From Hymenobacter latericoloratus (lineage in GTDB: Bacteria; Bacteroidota; Bacteroidia; Cytophagales; Hymenobacteraceae), in the NCBI RefSeq assembly GCF_014199535.1, contig NZ_JACHNV010000002.1, forward strand, positions 930,001 to 994,000: a stretch of DNA of 64,000 nt, given 5' to 3'. Numbering within the stretch: the first letter of the stretch is position 1; each line of letters opens with the position of its first letter. A program made the translations under genes and the position numbers. This document shows, in pieces, positions 41,006 through 49,996 of this stretch. The notes below the pieces were generated by a model that saw nothing but the letters and a program-made list of their open reading frames with translations, made no database searches and was not told the origin of the DNA.

Positions 41006-42889
41006 ATGAAACTTCCTTCCCTGCAGCACCTGGTATCCGAGGCAGCCACCGTGCTCCGGCGCTTCCCGCTCACCCTGCTCTGCGCCTTTGTTCTGGGCGG
41101 CGTGGGTATCTACCTGATTTACCTTTCCGACTCGGGAAAAGCTCAGCCGGAATGGACATTGCCGGTGCTGTCGGCAGCTGGCCTGGGGCTTAGCTTTAGT
41201 CTGGCGGTGGCGCTGGCGGCCGAGCGGTACCGCTGGCCGGCCTGGGGGAGGTTGGCCGCGGCGGTGGGGGTAGTGGCCTTGCTGGGGCTGTGGTACGCCG
41301 CGTGCCCCCCGGAGCTCAATCTGATCTGGGGGTTGCGGCTGTTTGTGCTGCTGGTTGCCCTGCACCTGCTGGTGGCGGTGGTGCCTTACCTGCCGGAACT
41401 GCGCCGCAACGCCGACACGCCCGGCTTCTGGCGCTACAACGAAACGTTGTTTCTGCGCATTCTCATCTCGGGTCTGTATTCCGGAGTGCTGTTTGCGGGG
41501 TGCGCGCTGGCGTTGGTCGCCATTGATAATCTGTTCGATGTCGAGCTGGATGAGCGCCTGTTTGGCTACCTGTTCACGGTACTGGCTACGGTGTTCAACA
41601 CCTGGTTTTTCCTGGCCGGCGTGCCCCAGAATTTTGCCGCCCTGGAGCAGGAGGCTACCTACCCCAAAGGCCTGAAGGTGTTCACGCAGTTTGTGCTGCT
41701 GCCGCTGGTGGTGCTGTACTTGGGCATTCTGTACGCCTACCTGGGGCGCATTCTGGTGCAGTGGGAGCTGCCAAAAGGCTGGGTTTCCATTCTGGTCCTG
41801 GCCCTGGCGGTGGCCGGCATTCTGGCTCTGCTGCTGATTCACCCCATTCGCAACGCCGCCGAAAACACCTGGATCCGGACGTTTGCGCGCTGGTTTTACC
41901 TGGCTTTGTTCCCGCTGCTGGGGCTGCTGGCCGTAGCCATTGGTACCCGCATCCGGGCCTACGGCATCACCGAAGAGCGCTACTTCGTGCTGGTGCTGGC
42001 TGCCTGGCTGCTGGTAATGGCTACTTACTTTTTGGTGCGCAAAGGCCAGGGTATCATCTGGATTCCGGCTTCATTAGCGGTGGTAGCCTTGCTGTCGGTC
42101 GCCGGGCCCTGGGGCGCGTTTGCTACGGCCGAGCGCAGCCAGCTCAGTCAGCTGCGCGAAATCAGTGCCCAGTACAAGCTGCTGAAGGATGGTAAGCTGG
42201 ACGGCGCCGGCCAGCGGGTGCCGGATTTGCCTTTTGTGGTGAGGCAGCGGCTGACGTCCATTTTCAATTTTTTCGCCAAGCGCGAGGCCGTCGATAAGCT
42301 ACAACCCCTGTTCGCCGCCTCCCTGCAACTACCCGATTCGCTGCTGCAGGATAATCCGTGGAGAAAAACATCCTGGCAAACCGACCGCCTGTTTGCACTG
42401 AGCAATCTGGAGCGCGTCAGCCGCTACGCCAGTGCTGCCGATGAGGAGGAAGTATCTGCCTCCTTCGGCGTCAAAAACCCTGATGTGCTACCTCTCGGTA
42501 ACGGCCGCTACCTGCTCACCAACCTGAATGTGTATCAGTTTAGGGAGCCCAACGAAGATGCATTGGCCGAGGTGAGTGTGCCGGAGGGCTCCTTCCGGCT
42601 CCGCACCCTGCGGCGCGGCCACCAGCTGCAGCTGGAGCAACAGCGCCCCGGCGGCAGCTGGCAGCCCCAGCTCAGCCTCGCACCCGGCGCCCTCGCCGAT
42701 TCCCTGGTGCGCATCCACGGCCGCAACCCCTCCGTCGGGGTCGATTTGCCCAACTCGGCTCTGACCCTGCATGCCGCCAACCAAAATCTGCGTTTGCAGC
42801 TGCTCCTGCGTGGCCTAAACCGCCACCAACGCCAGGATAGCGTCTGGTACAGCTTCGAGGGACAGGCAATAGTAGAGGTAAAGCGCTGA
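41006..42889 (+). CDS. DUF4153 multi-pass membrane protein
   Basis: 627 residues. About twelve membrane helices to residue 375, including ETLFLRILISGLYSGVLFAGCALAL and WILVPLLVL-like segments, then a soluble C-terminal domain of about 230 residues (RTLRRGHQLQLEQQRPGGSW). Matches the DUF4153 pattern seen widely in Bacteroidetes. Function unknown. Convergent with guaA; a large hairpin separates them. Confidence 0.88.
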   Translation: MKLPSLQHLVSEAATVLRRFPLTLLCAFVLGGVGIYLIYLSDSGKAQPEWTLPVLSAAGLGLSFSLAVALAAERYRWPAWGRLAAAVGVVALLGLWYAACPPELNLIWGLRLFVLLVALHLLVAVVPYLPELRRNADTPGFWRYNETLFLRILISGLYSGVLFAGCALALVAIDNLFDVELDERLFGYLFTVLATVFNTWFFLAGVPQNFAALEQEATYPKGLKVFTQFVLLPLVVLYLGILYAYLGRILVQWELPKGWVSILVLALAVAGILALLLIHPIRNAAENTWIRTFARWFYLALFPLLGLLAVAIGTRIRAYGITEERYFVLVLAAWLLVMATYFLVRKGQGIIWIPASLAVVALLSVAGPWGAFATAERSQLSQLREISAQYKLLKDGKLDGAGQRVPDLPFVVRQRLTSIFNFFAKREAVDKLQPLFAASLQLPDSLLQDNPWRKTSWQTDRLFALSNLERVSRYASAADEEEVSASFGVKNPDVLPLGNGRYLLTNLNVYQFREPNEDALAEVSVPEGSFRLRTLRRGHQLQLEQQRPGGSWQPQLSLAPGALADSLVRIHGRNPSVGVDLPNSALTLHAANQNLRLQLLLRGLNRHQRQDSVWYSFEGQAIVEVKR

Positions 42890-42954
42890 ACGAGCAAAGA
42901 ATAAAGTCCCGTCACGGCCGCACGCCGGCCGCCTTCCTACCCCCTTGCAACCCT

Positions 42955-43015
42955 CAAAGCCCCAACGGGGCGACATCCATCGTTCAACGATAGGTGTCGC
43001 CCTGCTGGGGCTTTG
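42955..43015. terminator. Large GGGGCGACA-type hairpin between DUF4153 gene and guaA
   Basis: CAAAGCCCC...GGCGACATC pairs with the mirror GTGTCGCC...GGGGCTTTG over about 26 bases with few mismatches, apex CGTTCAACG. This hairpin type looks like a dispersed Bacteroidetes intergenic repeat. It may serve as a terminator for both convergent genes, though no long T run is present. Confidence 0.6.
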
Positions 43016-43097
43016 GCACGATGTAGCCAGTGTTTGCTACCAGTGTGTCGATCCTCCGGGGATTTGGGCAGTTAGCAGGGGTAGGGGCCAGGTCACT

Positions 43098-43129
43098 TTA
43101 CTCAACTACTCCGTTACTCAGCTACTCTC
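43098..43129. repeat. 4 x 8-base micro-array at the guaA stop
   Basis: Units TTACTCAA, CTACTCCG, TTACTCAG, CTACTCTC in exact 8-base register, ending on the guaA stop codon. Unit sequence is unrelated to the 7-base arrays, but copy number and position relative to a stop codon are the same. Confidence 0.7.
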
Positions 43130-44661
43130 TATTCCCACTCAATGGTTGCTGGCGGCTTGGAGCTGATGTCGTACACCACGCGGTTGATGCCGCGCACCTG
43201 GTTGATGATGCGGTTCGAAACGTCAGCCAGGAACTCGTAGGGCAGGTGGGCCCAGTCGGCGGTCATGCCGTCCACGCTGGTTACAGCGCGCAGGGCCACT
43301 ACCCGCTCGTAGGTCCGCTCGTCGCCCATCACGCCCACGCTTTGCACGGGCAGCAGCATCACGCCGGCCTGCCACACCTTGTCGTAGAGGCCGTGGTCTT
43401 TGAGGCCATTGATGAAGATGGCATCGGCGCGCTGCAGCAGGTCCACTTTCTCGGGCGTAATGTCGCCGAGGATGCGGATGCCCAGGCCGGGGCCGGGGAA
43501 GGGGTGGCGGTGCAGAATGTTCTCGGGCAGCTCCAGGGTGTGGCCTACCTCGCGCACTTCGTCCTTAAACAAGGCCCGCAGCGGCTCCACAATCCGCAGG
43601 TTCATTTTCTCGGGCAGGCCACCCACGTTGTGGTGACTCTTAATAGTCACGGCCGGGCCTTTCACCGATACCGACTCAATCACGTCGGGGTAGATGGTGC
43701 CCTGGGCCAGCCAGCGGGCGCCTTCTACTTTCTGGGCTTCCCGGTCGAACACCTCAATAAAGGTGCGGCCAATGGCTTTGCGCTTCAGCTCGGGGTCGGT
43801 GAGGCCCACCAGCGCATCGTAGAACTCCTGGGAGGCATCCACGCCGCGCACGTTCAGCCCCAGGCCCTGGTAGGAGTGGAGCACGTCCTCGTACTCGTTC
43901 TTGCGCAGCAGGCCGTTATTCACGAAGATGCCGTGCAGGCGCTTGCCAATGGCCTTGTGCAGCAGCAGCGCCGCCACCGACGAATCGACGCCGCCCGAGA
44001 GGCCCAGAATCACCTGGTCTTCCTCGCCAATGGTGCGCTGCAGGGTTTCCACCATGCTGTCCACGAAGTGCTCGGGCGTCCAGCTCTGGTCCAGCCCGCA
44101 GATATTCACCACGAAGTTCTGGAGCAGGGTTTTGCCGTCGGTGGAGTGCGTCACCTCGGGGTGAAACTGAATGCCGTAGGTTTCCTGGCCCTGAATCTGG
44201 TAGGCGGCCACGGCTACTTCCGGGGTGCTGGCAATGATGTCGAAGCCGGCGGGCAGGGTCTTAATCGTGTCGCCGTGCGACATCCATACCTGCGACTCGG
44301 TGGGTACGCCGTGCAGCAGGGGCGAGCTGTGGTGGACGCGCGCGAGGCGGGCGCGGCCGTACTCCCGGATGGTGGCCGGCAGCACCTCGCCGCCCTGCTG
44401 GTGGGCCAGCAGCTGCGCGCCGTAGCACACGCCCAGCACGGGCACCTGGCCCAGGTAGCGGGAGAGGTCGGGGTTGGGCGAATCGGCGTCGCGCACGGAA
44501 CAGGGCGAGCCCGAAAGCACAACGCCCCGGATGTCCTCAGTGAGGTCCGGGGCGTGCGTATAAGGGTGAATTTCGCAGTAAACGTTCAGCTCCCGGATGC
44601 GCCGGGCAATGAGTTGGGTGTACTGCGACCCAAAATCGAGAATGAGAATCTGTTGAGGCAT
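43129..44661 (-). CDS. guaA: GMP synthase (glutamine-hydrolysing)
   Basis: 510 residues from the ATG complementary to 44659-44661 ([19 protein letters not shown]). Class I glutaminase domain with catalytic Cys79 in GVCYGAQLL and the His/Glu pair in [12 protein letters not shown]-pyrophosphatase P-loop [19 protein letters not shown]-terminal dimerisation domain ending [19 protein letters not shown]. Converts XMP to GMP. Start is not at the in-frame TTG two codons earlier. Monocistronic. Confidence 0.97.
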   Translation of the reverse strand: MPQQILILDFGSQYTQLIARRIRELNVYCEIHPYTHAPDLTEDIRGVVLSGSPCSVRDADSPNPDLSRYLGQVPVLGVCYGAQLLAHQQGGEVLPATIREYGRARLARVHHSSPLLHGVPTESQVWMSHGDTIKTLPAGFDIIASTPEVAVAAYQIQGQETYGIQFHPEVTHSTDGKTLLQNFVVNICGLDQSWTPEHFVDSMVETLQRTIGEEDQVILGLSGGVDSSVAALLLHKAIGKRLHGIFVNNGLLRKNEYEDVLHSYQGLGLNVRGVDASQEFYDALVGLTDPELKRKAIGRTFIEVFDREAQKVEGARWLAQGTIYPDVIESVSVKGPAVTIKSHHNVGGLPEKMNLRIVEPLRALFKDEVREVGHTLELPENILHRHPFPGPGLGIRILGDITPEKVDLLQRADAIFINGLKDHGLYDKVWQAGVMLLPVQSVGVMGDERTYERVVALRAVTSVDGMTADWAHLPYEFLADVSNRIINQVRGINRVVYDISSKPPATIEWE

Positions 44662-45075
44662 GGGCAAAAGTACGGCGCAGATTTCAGACCTGCCGCACCC
44701 CGCCGCCGCGGTAACCGCATTTTTCTTGCGGACCGGCCTTGGTAAGCCTGGGCGCTTCCGCCGGAGATGGCCGTAAAATCCGACAGGCTCCGGCTGGACT
44801 CCAGTTGGTTACAGTACCGCCCACGGAGCCCTTCGGTGCGGCGTGTAAATAACTTGTTTACCTGATTATAACGTCACAAATAAAGCCTGAAGTGAAACCG
44901 CTGAACTGCTGTAACCGCTGATAAACCCCGAAAACGTGCGAGTGTATGCCTATAATCCTATGGTTTTCTCTAACAAGTGCTAGTCACAATAAGGGCATGA
45001 TCTGCCTTTGTACCCCGCCGAGGCCGATAGTACTTTGTAGCAGTGTTATAGCCGTTAGCTTACCTGCTTTTTTTT
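44662..45075. other. Gene-free spacer
   Basis: About 410 bases between divergent genes. No tRNA, riboswitch or reading frame that I can support. A TACTTTG at 45031-45037 may be part of the promoter of the next gene. Confidence 0.4.
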
Positions 45076-45534
45076 ATGGATTCCGCTCTTCCTCTGCTGG
45101 CCTTGTCGCTGCTAGGTGCCCTCACCATTCCCCCACCGGCCGTGGCCCAGCGCCTGCCCGATGCTACCCCCGAGGCCTTGGCCAAAGCGGTGCAGCTGCC
45201 ACCTGCCCCGCCCCAGAGCGGAACGTCGGGTAAACCCAGTTCCCGAACCCTGACGGGCAGCGTGGTAGATGAGTGGGGAAAGCCCCTGATGGGGGCCACC
45301 GTGATGGTGGTGGGGGAAAAGGAGCACTCCGTCAGCACCAACTCCGAGGGCAACTACCTGCTCCCAACCACCGCCGCTACCCCCGTTATTCAGGTCAGCT
45401 TCGCGGGCTACCAGAGTGCCGAGCGGGTAGTACGCGGCCCCGCTGATTTGTTGTTCAAGCTGGAGCCTGTGCAGGGCTACAAGCGCGACCTGAAGAAGCG
45501 CAGCAAAGCTGCCACCAAAGCCTGGAAGCACTAA
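45076..45534 (+). CDS. Secreted carboxypeptidase-regulatory-like (CarboxypepD_reg) protein
   Basis: 152 residues. Signal peptide LPLLALSLLGALTIPPPAVA. A single beta-sandwich domain about 55-135: LTGSVVDEWGKPLMGATVMV, TNSEGNYLLP, IQVSFAGYQSAERVV, the pattern found at the N-terminus of SusC/TonB receptors. Here it is free-standing with a basic C-terminus (YKRDLKKRSKAATKAWKH). Role unknown. Confidence 0.82.
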   Translation: MDSALPLLALSLLGALTIPPPAVAQRLPDATPEALAKAVQLPPAPPQSGTSGKPSSRTLTGSVVDEWGKPLMGATVMVVGEKEHSVSTNSEGNYLLPTTAATPVIQVSFAGYQSAERVVRGPADLLFKLEPVQGYKRDLKKRSKAATKAWKH

Positions 45535-45647
45535 GCCGGTAGCTGAAACAAAGAGCTCAGAAATTTAAATAGGCTGATAATCTTGCTACTACTGCCCCGG
45601 GTGAAAAAATATCTGCTGGAAGTATGATTTCTGCCGCAATAGCTGCG

Positions 45648-45655
45648 TACCTTTG
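45648..45655 (+). promoter_or_regulatory. -7 box of the SRP RNA gene
   Basis: TACCTTTG, full match to TAnnTTTG, ending 6 bases before the RNA start, with TTTCTG about 20 bases further upstream as a possible -33 element. Confidence 0.65.
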
Positions 45656-45660
45656 CCCCG

Positions 45661-45755
45661 GCGAGTCAGAACGACCAGCTCCTGCTGAACTCCCCCAGGA
45701 CCGGAAGGTAGCAAGGGTAGGTGGTTGAGCGGTGCGATTTTGGCTCGCTTTTTTT
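45661..45755 (+). ncRNA. ffs: Signal recognition particle RNA (small 4.5S type)
   Basis: The apical hairpin carries the conserved SRP54/Ffh-binding core CAGGACCGGAAGGTAGCA (compare E. coli GGTCCGGAAGGAAGCAGC). The ends pair: GCGAGTCAGAA at 45661 with TTTTGGCTCGC ending at 45748, giving an 11-base terminal helix with G-U pairs, followed by seven T at 45749-45755 as terminator. Length about 88 bases, usual for Bacteroidetes. It binds Ffh to target membrane proteins. Confidence 0.88.
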
Positions 45756-45952
45756 ATCACGGATTCAGGTGAGCCGTCCGACTTTTACGGATGCTTCTGT
45801 ATCTGCTCAGTACCGGCAAGCGCCTCCCAGAGGGAGGCGCTTGCTGTGTTTAGGGGCCCTGGCAAGCGGCTGCGCTTCGGCAGAATAGCCCGGGATTCTC
45901 GCCGCCGCTGTACAAAATCCGCGCAATCCGAAAAATCCGTTTAATCCGTGAT
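45756..45952. repeat. Inverted repeat and 4 x 9-base micro-array between SRP RNA and fsa
   Basis: ATCACGGATT (45756-45765) is perfectly inverted at 45943-45952 (AATCCGTGAT). The right side is a 4 x 9 array with AATCCG at 45916, 45925, 45934 and 45943, each followed by three variable bases. The spacer also holds a short hairpin AGCGCCTCCC/GGGAGGCGCT near 45820-45842. Confidence 0.7.
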
Positions 45953-45960
45953 TAGCTTTG
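45953..45960 (+). promoter_or_regulatory. -7 box of fsa
   Basis: TAGCTTTG, full match to TAnnTTTG, 29 bases before the fsa start and directly abutting the 9-base micro-array. Confidence 0.6.
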
Positions 45961-45988
45961 CGCGCATCGTTGTTTCCAATCTACCCGC

Positions 45989-46645
45989 ATGAAATTTTTC
46001 ATTGATACCGCCAACCTGAAGGAAATTCAGGAAGCTGTTGAGCTTGGAGTGCTCGACGGCGTAACCACCAACCCTTCGCTGATGGCCAAGGAAGGCATCA
46101 AAGGCACCGATGCCGTGATGGCCCACTACCGGCAGATCTGCGAAATCGTGGACGGCGACGTGTCGGCGGAGGTAATTGCCACCGACTACGAGGGCATCAT
46201 CCGGGAGGGCGAGGCTCTGGCCGAGCTGCACCCCAACATTGTGGTGAAAGTGCCCATGATCCGCGACGGGGTAAAAGCCATCCGCTACTTCTCCGATAAG
46301 GGCATCAAAACCAACTGCACCCTGATTTTCTCGGCCGGACAGGCCCTGCTGGCAGCCAAAGCCGGCGCCACCTACGTGTCGCCGTTCGTAGGTCGCCTCG
46401 ATGATATCGGGCACGATGGCCTGCAGCTGATTCAGCAAATCGTGGATATCTTCTCCAACTACGGCTACCCCACCCAGGTGCTGGCCGCCTCGGTGCGCCA
46501 CGTGCCCCACCTGATTCAGTGCGCCGAGCTGGGCGCCGACGTGGTAACCTGCCCCCTGAACGTAATTACCGGCCTGCTCAACCACCCCCTCACCGACAAA
46601 GGCCTCGCTACCTTCCTGGCTGACCACAAGAAGGTGAATGGGTAA
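45989..46645 (+). CDS. fsa: Fructose-6-phosphate aldolase / transaldolase-like
   Basis: 218 residues, the short form of the transaldolase family. [16 protein letters not shown] start, DGVTTNPSL, Schiff-base Lys87 in [35 protein letters not shown]. By length and sequence it belongs to the FSA/TalC group; whether it acts as transaldolase or aldolase cannot be told by eye. Followed by a small conserved-looking gene after an inverted micro-repeat. Confidence 0.92.
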   Translation: MKFFIDTANLKEIQEAVELGVLDGVTTNPSLMAKEGIKGTDAVMAHYRQICEIVDGDVSAEVIATDYEGIIREGEALAELHPNIVVKVPMIRDGVKAIRYFSDKGIKTNCTLIFSAGQALLAAKAGATYVSPFVGRLDDIGHDGLQLIQQIVDIFSNYGYPTQVLAASVRHVPHLIQCAELGADVVTCPLNVITGLLNHPLTDKGLATFLADHKKVNG

Positions 46646-46650
46646 TTTAT

Positions 46651-46731
46651 AATGTGTGAAATGTGGAGAATGTGAAGAGTGTGCCGGAAGGCCATTTCCA
46701 CATTTTTCACATTTTCACATTTCCCACATTA
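46651..46731. repeat. Inverted 4 x 9-base micro-array pair after fsa
   Basis: Left 46651-46683: AATGTG at 46651, 46660 and 46669, then AGTGTG at 46678, each 9 bases apart. Right 46698-46731, read on the minus strand: AATGTGGGA, AATGTGAA, AATGTGAAA, AATGTGG. A small GCC/GGC stem forms the apex. The hairpin starts 6 bases after the fsa stop and ends 6 bases before the next start. Confidence 0.8.
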
Positions 46732-46736
46732 TCACC

Positions 46737-46940
46737 ATGTACATCATCAAAGTAAAAGGCAAGGCCAAGATTCCGGACTACATCCAGCTGCGCGATGAGC
46801 ACTTCGTGCTGATTGCCTACTTCCGCGCCGACCGCCCCCTGAAGGATTTGCACCGCTACGGGCTGGAAGGCAAGGAAGACGAGCTGGCCACGGTAATTGC
46901 AGGGCTTGAGTTCGGCAAACTGCAAAAGCTGGACCTCTAG
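46737..46940 (+). CDS. Small conserved-looking cytoplasmic protein, unknown
   Basis: 67 residues from the ATG at 46737 (MYIIKVKGKAKIPDYIQLRD). A longer frame from 46656 only translates the micro-array and is rejected. Predominantly beta then helix, no signal peptide, and codon use like its neighbours. No family recognised. It may be cotranscribed with fsa. Confidence 0.65.
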   Translation: MYIIKVKGKAKIPDYIQLRDEHFVLIAYFRADRPLKDLHRYGLEGKEDELATVIAGLEFGKLQKLDL

Positions 46941-47065
46941 CTGGCTGATTTGCTTGTTGTTCCGGGTAGTGCAGGAAACCTGTCGGCACCTCATGGGGGG
47001 CTGGGGTCTTGTGCTGCCCGGAACGCTATTTTGGGGATTTATCTGCCTCACCTACCTTCACTGCC

Positions 47066-47773
<708 letters not shown>

Positions 47774-47881
47774 ACCGGGCCCGGGGGCCGCCGCTACACT
47801 ACCTGCCGCAAAGAAGCGTTATGTACCGCCCCAGGGCGCGGGGGCGCGTCGCGGTATGCGGCTACTGCTCGGTCCCGGGAG

Positions 47882-47915
47882 AAAATGCCTGAAAATTCAA
47901 TGCTTTCGGCATTTT
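47882..47915 (+). terminator. Terminator after ftsE
   Basis: AAAATGCC and GGCATTTT form a stem around an 18-base loop, with TTTGCTTT after it. It overlaps the longest possible N-terminus of the next frame and so supports the 47942 start. Confidence 0.6.
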
Positions 47916-47941
47916 TGCTTTCCAATTCTTCTCTAGTAAGC

Positions 47942-48832
47942 ATGGCTGGCCTTTCAGTGCTGATTCCGGTGTACAACCACGATGTGCGGCCGCTGGTGCG
48001 CGCATTACTGGCGCAGACCGCGGGCTGGCCCGGCCCGGTAGAGGTTCGCTGCCTCGACGACGGCTCGGAGGAAGCCTGCCGGCGGCAAAATCGGGAAGTG
48101 GCCTGCCTGCCCGGCGTGCAATACCGCGAGCTGGAGCGTAACGTAGGCCGCGCCGCCATCCGCAACCAGTTGGCCGCCGAAGCCCGGCAGCCCTGGCTGC
48201 TGCTGCTCGATAACGACAGCCTGCTCCCCGATGCCCGCTTTTTGGCCCGCTACGCCGCCGCCCGAACCAAGGCCCCGGTGCTGTCTGGCGGAACGGCTTA
48301 CGAGGCGGTGCCGCCCCAGGAAGAAGCCCTGCGGCTCCGCTGGCTCTACGGCCGCCGGCGCGAGGCCCGGTCGGCTGCCGTGCGCCAGCGTGCGCCCCAC
48401 GGGCAGCTCACGCTCAATAACCTGCTCATCCGGGCGGAGGTGTTCCGCCAGTTGGGCCTCGATGAGAGCCTGACTCGCTACGGCCACGAAGACACAAAAT
48501 TCGGGTGGCTGTTGCGCCGCGCCGGGGCCCCGGTGGTGCACCTGGATAATCCGGTGCTGCACAACGGCCTGGACCCGGCGCCCATCTTCTTGCAAAAAAC
48601 CCATGATGCCGTGCGCAACCTAGTGCAGCTGTACCGCGCCGAGGGCCTGGGGGCCGACACCAAGCTGCTGCAGGCCGCCCTGCGCCTGCAACGCTGGGGA
48701 CTAAGCGAGGCCGTGCGCGCGGCCTTCAGTCTGCGCCGTGAGCAGGTGCGGCGTAATCTGCTCTCCAGTCGGCCCAGCCTGCGCCAACTGGATGCCCTGA
48801 AGCTGTACTGGCTGCTGACCGAGTTACGCTAG
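47942..48832 (+). CDS. Family 2 glycosyltransferase
   Basis: 296 residues from the ATG at 47942 (MAGLSVLIPVYNHDVRPLV). GT-A fold: SVLIPVYNHD, DDGSEEACRRQN, NVGRAAIRNQLA, LLLLDNDSLLPD as the metal-binding DxD-type loop, and YGHEDTKFGWLLRRAG as the acceptor ED motif. Adds a sugar to a cell-surface glycan or lipid; donor and acceptor unknown. A single gene, not in a polysaccharide cluster. Confidence 0.9.
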   Translation: MAGLSVLIPVYNHDVRPLVRALLAQTAGWPGPVEVRCLDDGSEEACRRQNREVACLPGVQYRELERNVGRAAIRNQLAAEARQPWLLLLDNDSLLPDARFLARYAAARTKAPVLSGGTAYEAVPPQEEALRLRWLYGRRREARSAAVRQRAPHGQLTLNNLLIRAEVFRQLGLDESLTRYGHEDTKFGWLLRRAGAPVVHLDNPVLHNGLDPAPIFLQKTHDAVRNLVQLYRAEGLGADTKLLQAALRLQRWGLSEAVRAAFSLRREQVRRNLLSSRPSLRQLDALKLYWLLTELR

Positions 48833-48865
48833 CGGCAGAAGCCCCAGCACTCCCTGAAACCAACA

Positions 48866-48896
48866 GCGCCGGCCCCTCAGAGAGAAGAGCCGGCGC
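48866..48896. terminator. Weak hairpin between convergent genes
   Basis: GCGCCGGC and GCCGGCGC with a 15-base loop; no T run, so function as terminator is uncertain. Confidence 0.4.
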
Positions 48897-48918
48897 CGTG
48901 CCCGAAAAAGAATGTTGG

Positions 48919-49845
48919 CTAGTCGTTATCGGTGTTTTTAACCTCCGATTTTACTTCTTTATAAGCACCTTTCACGGCGCTGCCTACCTTTTTGCCCACT
49001 TTCGCGGCCCCCTGGCCTACATCTTTGCCGGCCTCTTTTACATCGGCGGCGGTGTTGCTGGCAGCGCGGCCCACGGCCGAGCGCTCATCCTGGGTTTCGG
49101 CGGCGGCTTGTTCGACGCCGCGTTCCGTAGCGTCGGCGCCCTGGGCTACGCGGGCTTCCGCTTTGTCATAAGATTTGAAAGCCGCGTACTTCAGCTTTTC
49201 CTTCTGAATCTCGGCCAGGTCGCGGGCCGGAATATCTTTCTTTACCTGGTCGTAGGCCTCGTCGAGAGCCCGCCACTCGGCGTTAATGTTGCGCCAATCG
49301 TCAATGTCGTACTTGTTTTCATTGACCTTGATGTCGCGCACAAAAGCCTCGTAGGTCTGGCGGGCGTTGGCCGCCGTAAGCTGGGCTGCCGGGTTAGTAG
49401 GCTTGTAGTACTGGCCCATCTTCGTGCCGCTGCCGGCTGTGGTACTGGCCGAGCCCGACATGGCGCTGGTAGCGCCGGGACGGCTTTTCCAGGCCATTTC
49501 GCGCTTGTCGTAGGCCGTGGTATAGCGGGTGCGCAGTGCCTCAATTTCCTGCCGGCGGGCGTCATCGTAACGGTCCGCATATTTGTCAACGGCGGCTACT
49601 TTAGCGTCAAAATCGGCTTTGAGCTGAGCCGTTTCCTGGTTGTAGTCGGCTTCCGCTTCCGAGGCTACGGCGTCGGTTTTAGCTTCCGTATCCGACACGA
49701 AGGTTTTGAAGTCGTTATAGGCTTGGTCGGCTTCGGCCGAGGCTTCATTTTGCTGATTCTGGTTGCAGCCGGAGGTAGTAACTGCCGCGCCGCCCAGCAA
49801 AAGCAGGGCGGTGAGGGCGTGCAGGGAGAGGGTTTTCCTGAACAT
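48919..49845 (-). CDS. Coiled-coil lipoprotein with LEA-like tail
   Basis: 308 residues. Signal peptide with Cys at TTSGCNQNQQ, so lipidated. A helical core about 40-230 is rich in Asp, Lys, Ala and Tyr (ADQAYNDFKTFVSDTEAKTDAV). A C-terminal stretch carries late-embryogenesis-like repeats (AGKDVGQGAAKVGKKVGSAV). Predicted to be extended and flexible on the periplasmic side of the outer membrane. No function known; stress protection is a guess from the tail only. Confidence 0.72.
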   Translation of the reverse strand: MFRKTLSLHALTALLLLGGAAVTTSGCNQNQQNEASAEADQAYNDFKTFVSDTEAKTDAVASEAEADYNQETAQLKADFDAKVAAVDKYADRYDDARRQEIEALRTRYTTAYDKREMAWKSRPGATSAMSGSASTTAGSGTKMGQYYKPTNPAAQLTAANARQTYEAFVRDIKVNENKYDIDDWRNINAEWRALDEAYDQVKKDIPARDLAEIQKEKLKYAAFKSYDKAEARVAQGADATERGVEQAAAETQDERSAVGRAASNTAADVKEAGKDVGQGAAKVGKKVGSAVKGAYKEVKSEVKNTDND

Positions 49846-49956
49846 GGCGAATAGGTGAAGGGGAGAGAATATAGAACTACTACAATGTAGCCGTTAGCCC
49901 GCTTAACGCAACACGCGCTTGCCTGGTTGCGCCCCGGCGGGTTTGGGGTAGCCTTC

Positions 49957-49964
49957 TATCTTTG
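49957..49964 (+). promoter_or_regulatory. -7 box of the DegT-family gene
   Basis: TATCTTTG, full match, 33 bases before the start at 49997. Confidence 0.6.
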
Positions 49965-49996
49965 GTGCCTGCTTCTTTTACGCCAAGCCGTTTTCC

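Noticed and set aside
43030-44745. Plus-strand open frame of 571 codons opposite guaA
   Set aside because: Antisense shadow of guaA, rich in His/Gln/Val as expected from reversed GC-rich codons.
44662-45075. Possible tRNA or small RNA in the spacer upstream of 45076
   Set aside because: No T-loop, anticodon-stem or terminator pattern could be found.
46656-46736. 27-residue extension of the small gene after fsa
   Set aside because: It is a translation of the AATGTG micro-array and gives a Cys/His/Phe run unlike the rest.
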